This document shows, in pieces, positions 56,257-64,000 of a stretch of DNA of 64,000 bases; positions within the stretch are counted from its first letter, which is position 1; each line of letters begins with the position of its first letter. The stretch is from Desmodus rotundus (taxonomy: Eukaryota > Chordata > Mammalia > Chiroptera > Phyllostomidae). The stretch covers positions 100,200,294 through 100,264,293 of the forward strand of contig NC_071390.1 in the NCBI RefSeq assembly GCF_022682495.2, written 5' to 3'. Under the pieces are notes generated by a model. That model made no database searches. It had not been told where the DNA came from and saw only the letters and a program-made list of their open reading frames with translations. Made by a program: the position numbers and the translations under genes.

Positions 56257-59200
56257 CTGAAAAGAGAATTTCCAGAGTTAAGAGTAGCATGTGTCTAACA
56301 GACCACCTTGCAAAGGTTAAACAATTCATGACGTTTTATGCTTAGGATTAAGCAAACATGCATTCTCTGAATCAGAAACTGGTAAAAAAAAAAAAAACCA
56401 CATACCACTTTTACCATGCCAACATGACCTATACTTTTACTCTATTTTTACTTCACAAATCTTACAGGCTTGAGAATGTGTAATGTAACAGTGACGGGTT
56501 TATAACCATCACTTTCTGCATTTATGGGAAACTTAAGAATTAACAATCAGACTTCCAGCTCCTAACATCCTGGTTCAGCTGCTTACATAGATGTGAATTC
56601 TTCGTCAATGCCTTAACCATCCATCAGGTTAATCCTTCCACAGGGCCTAATATACTCCTTTATTAAAAGAAGACAGTAAGGTAAAGAAATATATTTCAAA
56701 AAGTGTACTCGCTATCCACATATGCTCACTTATACTGATTACTCTGCTTGACTGGAACCCCGCCTGGCTCTGTGATGCCAGGTTGGGATTTTGGATGATA
56801 GCTGGGCAACACCAATATCCCTTAGAAGGGCCATTGCTATTACCCAAAAGAAGAAAACTGCTAGATTAATTAGACTGATTAACTCCCTACCTCCAGCTTA
56901 CAGCCCTGGCTTCATTCCTATGTGGGGCTTGCAATTAGGAGACCTTTCTTAGAAGGCACAGTTCTTTGGGGTCATAGAAACCGAAGCGAGTGACAACCCA
57001 GTTAGAGGAGCTCCGTGTTATACTGCCTTCACAGCATCTGGCAGAGTGCCATGCCATGCTAATCCATGCTTGTCTCAGAGAGAGGAACGTCTTCCCCACC
57101 CCTAATAATTTTAAGATAAATAGTATATCTTCTCCAATCTGTTCTCCATTGTAACCCTTTTCCATCCCGTGACAAAAGGCCCAGGAGGACCTTTCTGTCC
57201 TTCTGGCACCCTACTTGACCAGGGTTTTTTGGTCATTGCATCCTCCGATATTCCAAGATTCACAGCATTATGCTTTGAAGTTCCTCAGGTTACCTTTTAT
57301 ACACGAACAAGGCTGGTTTTCACCCATAAGGTACAAAGAAGAAAGTCTTGGTACAAATATATGAGCATTTCTGCTTTTAGGAGATGGGAGGAGGGGCACA
57401 GACCTGAAAGTTTTTCTTTCCTTCTGAATTCACTTCCAATTTTGTTTTCTATATGATATAAAGAAATGCCAAAACATCCTTTCTGATCATCAAGTAGCAC
57501 TCTAGAACTCCACTCCCCAAGATCAAGAAGTCATTTTACTTTGTGACTCTATTACACTCCAGTTCTTCTAAAAAGAACAGGTGAAGAATGATATTCTTAC
57601 AACACTCTCCTGACACTAATACGAACACTAATAGTCCTCCATTTAGGGGGTCACTGCCTGAACCTAACCTGCCATACTGACTCTGGCCTAAATCTCATCA
57701 CTCACTCAGCTCAGTTCTCACACCTCTCCTCCCTTCACTGAATGCCTCCCATTCTTTATAAACTGCCTTGAATCTCAGGGGAGACATTTACTAAGCATTA
57801 ATGAACCCTCCTCCTGAGTTGCTGTGAGCTGCTGCACTGCTGGGAAGGGTTGGCGGAGGGCCCAAGCTTGCACAGTACCATGGGGAAGTAGCGAGCCACT
57901 GGCCTGCCACAGGCCAGCAGCACCAGGACCAAGCGGACGCCTGCATGGTGCAGGCCAACAGGCCGGGGCCTAGAAGAGAGCCCGTTTGATTAAAGACAGG
58001 GAGGTACAGGAAATAAGTAAATATATTGCGAATAATGGGAGCCAGGAATCTTACTGTAGGAGAAAGAAGGCATAAACACTGATAGAAGCAAGGCTAGAAC
58101 AGACTATGTGTTATTGGGTTATAATTGAAAATACTATGACCTCATGGTTTTCAGCTACTTAGATGGACAGATATAAATATGTGTGAGTTTATAAATATAT
58201 GTGCAAATGGTATTTCTTAGCTCTGTCCACTGACAAGTCCTACAAGCAACTAGGCAGTGGCAATGAGCAAAACTAAAGCCCCAATTTTACATTCCATTTA
58301 GAATGGTACTTACCATCCCCCACTTAAATAAATCAGGGTCTTTGGCAAAATGGCTGACTCTCGGGCTAAGGAAAAGAGAGTGCAGTACATCCCCACTTAA
58401 TATCATTAACAGGGTCTGCAACTTTCCATGAAATGACGTATCACAAAACCAATTTCACCACAGGCTAATTGATTTAAACAAGAGTTAACTTCCTACGACA
58501 TCTCATCATTATAATGAAACAACACTGAAGTTATTTGAAGAGCTGCTGAAACATCCTTTGTGTCATAAGAAAGAAAGTGCTCAGAGAATGACGGAGACAT
58601 GTCAAAAGGACGTAGCAACCAGTCTGGGAAACCCAGAACAAGCTAAACATCAAAGTGAGCAAGAGTAATTGATCGTAACCCCCTGAGCAAAACAGGAATC
58701 TGTGAGTCCCTGAAGAATAAACAGATGAATAAACCAATGGGGGAGAAGTGGAAATTCTACCTTATGGTGGAAAGTCAGCTAATAAATGTAAAAGGAATGA
58801 TGGAATTAGAAGTTCACCATTTGGCAGTATTAGAGTGTGCTAAAATTTACCTGTTAGTATAAGCACAAAATAATTTGCTAACTTTACAGCAGAAAAACCT
58901 GGCAAACACAATCTTCAGTGATAAAAGTTAACTTAAAAACAGGTTACCCTCATCTGTAACAGGACAAATCAGAACTGTGAGCCACCAAACACAGTGCACT
59001 GAGAATTCAGCATTGCTTCCTACAGCACTCCTTATCAAAACCTGTGACCTGAGCCAAACTGAGACATTCAACAAAATAAATGACTTATAAAAGACACAAC
59101 AAAGACTAAGTGACTATTCGAGACTGAAAGACAATGAGATCCTGAACCAGAAAAAGTAGCTAAGAGAAGACTTTACTGTTTTTGATGGTTTTGCTATAAA

Positions 59201-59402
59201 GGACACTATTAGGACAATGGTATAATTTGAATGGAATATACAGACCAGATAGCACATCAATATTATTTTCCTGAGTTTGATGAGCACAGTGTGGTTAGAT
59301 AGAAGACTGTCCTTACTTTTAGGAAATATTAAGGGGTAATGAAGGATCATGTCTTTACCTTTCAAACAAGCTGAAAAATAAAATATAATGTTAATAATCA
59401 TG

Positions 59403-59612
59403 CCCTGTCCTGCGTGACTCGGTTGGGCATCAGCCTGCAAACCTAAAAACCACCGACCAGTTCAATTCCCGGTCAGGGCACATGCCTAGGTTGTGGGCTC
59501 AGTCTCAGGTTGGGGTGTGTACAAGAGGCAAAACATAGATGTTCCCCTCTCATACTGATGTTTCTCTTCTTCTCTTTCTCCCTCCCTTCTCCTCTCTTAA
59601 AAAAAATTTTGG
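59403..59612 (+). mobile_element. Ves SINE, diverged
   Basis: CCCTGTCCTGCGTGACTCGG head, B box AGTTCAATTCCCGGTCAGGG, core CATGCCTAGGTTGTGGGCTC, then CTGATGTTTCTCTTC and a poly(A) run. Confidence 0.9.
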
Positions 59613-59692
59613 AATCTGGGTTAAAAATATAAGGGGATTCTTGGTATTTTTCTCTTGAAATTTTTCTTGAAATGTAAAATTATTTCAAAATA

Positions 59693-59936
59693 TAACCAGT
59701 GACATTGAAATAAAAAGCAAACTGACAGTAACCAGAGGGGAGTGGGGAGGAGGGGTAAGAGGGGGAAAAGGGGGAAGGGTCATCAAGGAACATCTATAAA
59801 GGACACATGGACAAAGGCAAAGTGGGGTAGGATTGAGGGTGGGAGGTGGGGATGGGTGGAGCAGGGAGGAGTGGTGGGGGGAAAATGGAGACAACTGTAC
59901 TTGAACTGTAATAAAAAAATTATAAAAAAAGAATAA
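59693..59936 (+). mobile_element. L1 3' UTR insertion, 244 bp, 5'-truncated
   Basis: A G-rich L1 3' UTR (GGGGAGTGGGGAGGAGGGGT...) ends GAAAATGGAGACAACTGTAC then TTGAACTGTAATAAAAAAAT. It is flanked by an 11-bp duplication ATTTCAAAATA (59682-59692 and 59937-59947). It defines the 3' terminus shared by the short copies at 5715 and 7628. Confidence 0.85.
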
Positions 59937-60079
59937 ATTTCAAAATAAAAAGTTAAAAGTAAAAAATTATGACAAGAGATATATGAACCAATTACTATGT
60001 ATAGCTGCTATTTAGATCCTGATTCAAACATACTAGAACAATTGTGACTATCATAAAATTATTAGAAATTTGAACACTG

Positions 60080-60375
60080 GTTACTGGATAATATTAAGAA
60101 ACTATTATTATTATGTAGGTACAGTAGTGGTATCACAGCTGTGCTTTTTAAAGTCTTTACACTTAAGAAATATGTACTGAAATATTCAGATGCAGTGACA
60201 CGGGGTTTGAGACGTGCGTCAGAGTGACATGCAGGTGGGGCAGGGGCCCAGCTGAAACGAGCAGTCAGTAGATGACTGCTGACGCTGGCTGGCGCAGAGG
60301 TGCACAGGGGTTCACTATTCTGTTATCCCCACTTACCGATGAAAGTAGCGATGTTTGAAATTTTCCATAATAACA
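60080..60375 (+). mobile_element. Old L1 3' end
   Basis: Ends GGGGTTCACTATTCTGTTAT ... ATGTTTGAAATTTTCCATAA then TAACAAC, the usual terminus of ancient mammalian L1 families. Confidence 0.7.
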
Positions 60376-60532
60376 ACTTCCAAAAGAGGAGACATATAGG
60401 AGACCATTCTGCATGGTGTGGGCCCAGCTCCCACTCAGAAAAGCCAGTGGGGAGTGAGGTCCAGCACACAGGACCCACGCCCACGGATAGGTTCTCCCAT
60501 GGGGAATCAGGCCTGCATTGTACCTAGGCCGC

Positions 60533-60950
60533 TTTGAGACTTGCTTTTGCTAAAACTCCCTCACCCTGAATTGAGGCAGCAAAAGTTTACTGCATATCTT
60601 TAAAGTAACTTCCTAAAATCTATGCTAAACCTTCCAAAGACGGGTGTAACCAGTTCAACCACTTTTCTCTTTACATTTGCAAATATCCTTCCTCTTTTAT
60701 GTAATTAGCAACACCCGCTCCTTTGTTTTCTGTAACCACCTAAAGCAAACCTGTGCACAGGAAATGAGGACCACCCTCAATGTGATGTGCCCAGAAAAGG
60801 AATAAAAGCCTGTCAAGGCAAGGATCAGGGCGCTCTTAAAGAGAGTGGCTGTGCCGTCCCTGTTCCTCCACTGGACTTGGTAGTCCGTGTGAATTTGTCT
60901 CGTCTCAGCCACAATACACGGATCCTGTGGGCCGGGATCCACATCAAAGA
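60533..60950 (+). mobile_element. Candidate solo LTR of an endogenous retrovirus
   Basis: The plus strand starts near TGAGACTTGC (or TGTACC at 60520) and carries a promoter-like and poly(A)-like GGAATAAAAGCCTGTC (60798-60813). An R/U5-like block follows: GTGGCTGTGCCGTCCCTGTT, GGACTTGGTAGTCCGTGTGA, ATTTGTCTCGTCTCAGCCAC and CGGATCCTGTGGGCCGGGAT then CCACA. This order resembles gammaretrovirus-like LTRs. No internal gag, pol or env follows, so it would be a solo LTR. Flanking duplications are not convincing. Confidence 0.5.
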
Positions 60951-60999
60951 CATATGTAGGGTACCAGAAGAAGCACCGCTTTGGGAAAGAATACTCATG

Positions 61000-61150
61000 G
61001 GTTCAGATCATTGGACTACTATGCTAGCCATCTTTACTTTCTACATCTTTGAAATGGGAATGATGCTCAGGTTACTGTTATTAAGATAAAATAGTATCAA
61101 GTACACAGCATGGTTAGATACACAGTGCACTCAATAAATTGAAGTTCCTT
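61000..61150 (-). mobile_element. MIR fragment
   Basis: GGGTTCAGATCATTGGACTA, ACATCTTTGAAATGGGAATG and TACACAGTGCACTCAATAAA follow the antisense MIR, heavily diverged. Confidence 0.6.
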
Positions 61151-61171
61151 AAGACAATTCATTCTTTACAA

Positions 61172-61189
61172 ACACACACACACACACAC
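61172..61189. repeat. (CA)n microsatellite
   Basis: Nine CA/AC units, followed by a short C run. Confidence 0.9.
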
Positions 61190-62381
61190 CCCCTCTAAAA
61201 GTTCCTGGCAGGAAATTAAACCCACTGTTCTGGTAACTCAAGGTCCACTTCAGTGTGAACTATACTCCCAGCAAGTGTTTCCAGGGTGAGGGTGTGTGAG
61301 TTCTGTGCTGGATACACGGCCTGTGTCCTAGTTAATCAGGAACAGAAGTCTATCTCGGAATATGACCCTTGGTTAATACATCTCAGGTGTATGATGACTA
61401 CATTCCCAGACTTCAATCAGGTCAAATCTGATTCTAGAAGATCACCATTTAGCAGGAGTATTTATAAGACAGGATGTGCAAAAGGAAACATAAAAAATAA
61501 ATTCTGTCTCAAAAACACATATTTCACAGATTCTAATCATGTATCTACCTAGGTTTTCTTTCCAAAAAGAATTAATCTAGCTCCACACTGGACATTCAAC
61601 AGATAAAGTTAAGATGAATGACTTACTAAAAGTTCACCTCAGAAACATGTAAAGGATTTCACTGCCAAGATCTCTTCCAGGTAGAATTCTTTCCTTACTA
61701 TCAGTTGCACTCAAAAATCCGATGACCATTTGATCTGTTTTCCCAGTTTTCTTCTTGCCAACAGAACCAGGTCTTTCTTCAACTTCCAGTCTTTTTTGAT
61801 TCCTTGTACTTATTTATCAATGAATTACACAAATGGCTTCAACTGTCTGTAGTTCCAGGCTGTATTTTCATCCCTACCCCCTGGTTTCTCCACTAGAGAA
61901 CTTCTGTGAATGAACAATATAGTAGGAGTACCTAATCTACTGGAAGCTACATTCCTAGGGTACTGTCCCAACTAACAGATCCCAGTATGTGTCACTATTA
62001 AATTTTCTTCCGTCAAGGATAAAAGAATAACGGACCACTACGAACCTGGGGCCATGGACACTTACAACTTTCATTAATGCCTCCCATTCTCATCCCATTT
62101 TCTAAAAAACAGTGATTTCCCCCACTGTCACACTATAATCACAGTAAAGTATTTGCCATTTCATTTATAATTCCTTACGACTTAGTTTAAGACTGCTTTA
62201 CCTAAGATCACAGTTTCAACTGTGTTTGAAAACAGGAGATGACCTACAAGATGACTGAAATTCAATATTAACATTCAGGATTTCCATTTCTTCCTAGGCC
62301 TCTGTACTCCTGTTCCTGGGAAAGGACCAGGTATTCTGTAATTTTGACTGACAGAAAGTGCACTGCAAAGCTACGGACACC

Positions 62382-62588
62382 ATGAATAAAAGCAAACTTT
62401 TCCCTCCAAGAGCCAGAGGGAACAGTTTAGGTTTTGCAGGCAATGGGGTTTCTGCAGCCTACAGCACTGCAAAAACAGCCACAGGCAATGCATAAACAAG
62501 TGAACGTGGCACTTTTCCAATAAAACTTTATTTACAAAAACTAGCAGTGGGCCAGATTTGGCTTGCAGGCTGTAGTTTGCCAACCTCT
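62382..62588 (+). mobile_element. Old mammalian hAT (MER-type) element, copy 2
   Basis: AGCAAACTTTTCCCTCCAAG then AGCCAGAGGGAACAGTTTAG, CAATAAAACTTTATTTACAA and GTAGTTTGCCAACCTCTG. Same family and orientation as 15665-15881. The left terminus is decayed. Confidence 0.78.
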
Positions 62589-62830
62589 GAAAAGACAAAT
62601 GAAATGTGGCTGATAGAAGTAAAATCAGCAGTCTAAGCAAGCCAGCTGACATGAGCAAAAGTGTGGATGCAGAAAAGCAGAGAAGGGTCTGAGGAAAACA
62701 GGATCATTCATTCAGTCAAGGATGGATATAAAACCTGGCACGGGATGAACACGTAGAATAGCAAATGCCTGGTTAGAAAGGACACGGTGTTACCTAACAC
62801 GGGTTGTGAGTTAACCAGTCATGTCTTCTC

Positions 62831-63210
62831 TTTTTTTTTAAGCAGAAGTTTATTGAGAAAGTCATAGAGGCAGGAAAAGTGAGCCAGCTGGGCTGCATGG
62901 GCTCAGGGAACAAGTTACAGAGGCCAAAGAAGAGCCCTTGGGGCTGAGGAGAGAGGGAGAGGCCAGGAAAACGCACCTGGAGGAAGGGAGCGAGGAAAGG
63001 TGCCAGGGTGCTCAACAGAGCCACACGCAGCAGTGTGTTACAGAAAACTAGTCCAACAGCACCGTGCAGGACTGATGTCGGGGGGAGCGGAGCGTAGGTG
63101 GGTAGAGTGAAGAGACAGCAAAATGAGAAGATGACTGTCGATGAAGAGCATGTTCCCTCACTTCCATATAAAATAAAACTTCCACTAACTCTTCCATTCT
63201 CTCCACCCAT
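62831..63210 (-). pseudogene. Probable retrocopy of an unidentified mRNA 3' end
   Basis: On the minus strand a poly(A) signal AATAAA (62854-62849) is followed nine bases later by a run of nine A (62839-62831). Upstream lies GC-rich, repeat-free sequence of about 370 bp, as in a processed mRNA 3' UTR. The open frame covering it (from 63228) runs through the poly(A) signal and tail as Lys codons and ends beyond the insert, so it is not a normal gene. I do not recognise the parent, and I found no convincing target duplication. A native poly(A) site followed by an A-rich genomic stretch is an alternative. Confidence 0.45.
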
Positions 63211-64000
63211 CCCCCAGGACTCGGTCATCTGACAGACTACAACCTACACACTGGTCAGTGGGGTCACACTGTGACAGGAGTGAGGACAGGCACTGCCCTC
63301 TCCCTCAATATTCTTCCTCTCCTGCTCCAGACATCACTGAGCAAGGCTCTAGGTTAGTGACCAGTAAATCTGCATCTGCTGACCAAACCCTCCCCGACGC
63401 TCCAGACCATCTCTCCAGACGCCTCTCAGTGCCCCACGGACAGCTGGGAGTGGATTCCTCCCAGCCTCCATGTGCACCGCTGGTCCCCCTCCCCATTCTC
63501 TGGGAGCACAGCACCATCACTCATCCCAGAGCCCCAGAGGCCCTTCCACGCCCTCACCCTCCACAGGCAAGGAATCATGTCTTCCCTAGATCCCACCAAA
63601 TCTACTTTCTTCATTACTGATGCAACAGCAGCCCTTCACCACCTCTTCACAAGATGTGCCCACCACTGGTCTTCCTCCCCACATCCAGCCTCCACACAGC
63701 AGCCACAGCAGGCAGGGGCAGGGAAGAAACCAGCCTGGGACAAGAGGAAAATTCCATTTTAGATAAGCTGTCCTGAGGCTACAGTGAAATTGGTCCTGCC
63801 CCCTGGAGCTTACAATCTAGTCAGAGGAAGAGAAGCAAACATTCACTAACTGGAAAATAAATTCATGTACAAAGGAATACTGCACCTCCTTCATCTGTGG
63901 CAGGATATAACTATATCTCTGTTTTCAGAAGGTAAGTCTGGTGACAGTGTGAAAAGATGGAAGAAAAGAACGGGATTGCATTCATTCACTCAACCAATTC

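Larger units (their letters stand above)
56257..64000 (-). other. PAPSS1 intron 9, 3' portion (runs off the window)
   Basis: The sequence beyond the exon 10 acceptor contains no further PAPSS1 exon that I can see on the minus strand, so the intron is at least 7.7 kb. It holds a Ves SINE, a short L1 insertion, an old L1 3' end, a candidate solo LTR, a MIR, a CA repeat, an old hAT element and a probable retrocopy, listed separately. I recognise nothing in 56260-57800. A small GC-rich block occurs at 57835-57975. The stretch 58380-58550 looks like an old repeat but I cannot name it. In 63215-64000 I see only unassigned C-rich sequence. Confidence 0.8.

Noticed and set aside
55898..56329. Minus-strand open frame of 143 codons as a separate gene
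   Set aside because: It is PAPSS1 exon 10 extended by chance into both introns. The AG and GT borders at 56257 and 55987 give the exact exon.
62794..63228. 144-codon open frame as a coding gene
   Set aside because: It reads through a poly(A) signal and A tail near its end and shows no domain. It is better explained as a retrocopy.
1..64000. CRISPR arrays, operons or prokaryotic features
   Set aside because: The DNA is eukaryotic with spliced exons and SINEs. The repeats present are microsatellites and transposons, and none is a regularly spaced direct-repeat array.

Overview
The window is mammalian nuclear DNA and most probably comes from a bat. The strongest clue is at least seven copies of a tRNA-derived SINE of the Ves type, known from bats: a CCTGGCTGGTGTGGCTCAG head, a GGTTCAATTCC B box, a CATGCCTGGGTTGTGGG core and an A-rich tail. 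Non-autonomous hAT and mariner elements, and L1 copies that all share one 3' end, are also present. I cannot fix the family or species.

The only protein-coding gene I can support is PAPSS1 (3'-phosphoadenosine 5'-phosphosulfate synthase 1) on the minus strand. The window holds its last three coding exons, which I number 10 to 12 from the human gene model: 55988-56256, 37252-37481 and 24648-24786. All three have AG/GT splice borders and keep the reading frame. Together they encode residues of about 414-624, the catalytic half of the ATP-sulfurylase domain. A 3' UTR of about 580 nt and a poly(A) signal follow near 24084-24089. The 5' exons, the APS-kinase half and the promoter lie beyond 64000.

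Region by region: 1-24064 is the 3' flank of PAPSS1. It holds an RPS8 processed pseudogene whose poly(A) tail has become a (GAAA)n microsatellite, SINEs, hAT and mariner remnants, a mariner/L1 junction and a full-length HAL1 (half-LINE) with flanking duplications. 24787-37251 is intron 11, with a mariner nested in a Tigger element, a 130-bp mariner MITE, a hAT element and a SINE inside a MIR. 37482-55987 is intron 10, with a 2.4-kb ancient antisense L1/HAL1, two Tigger elements, MIRs and L1 3' ends. 56257-64000 is part of intron 9, with a SINE, a short L1 insertion, a candidate solo LTR and a probable retrocopy.

I found no RNA gene, CRISPR array, operon or novel multi-gene system. The points most worth a second look are records of transposition: two hAT families back to back on one TCTAGA target, an L1 end only about 40 bp long with a TG tail, the RPS8 tail turned microsatellite, a mariner/L1 deletion junction, and a perfect 19-bp inverted repeat. 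All family names come from recognition by eye. Coordinates of old repeats are approximate unless target-site duplications are given.
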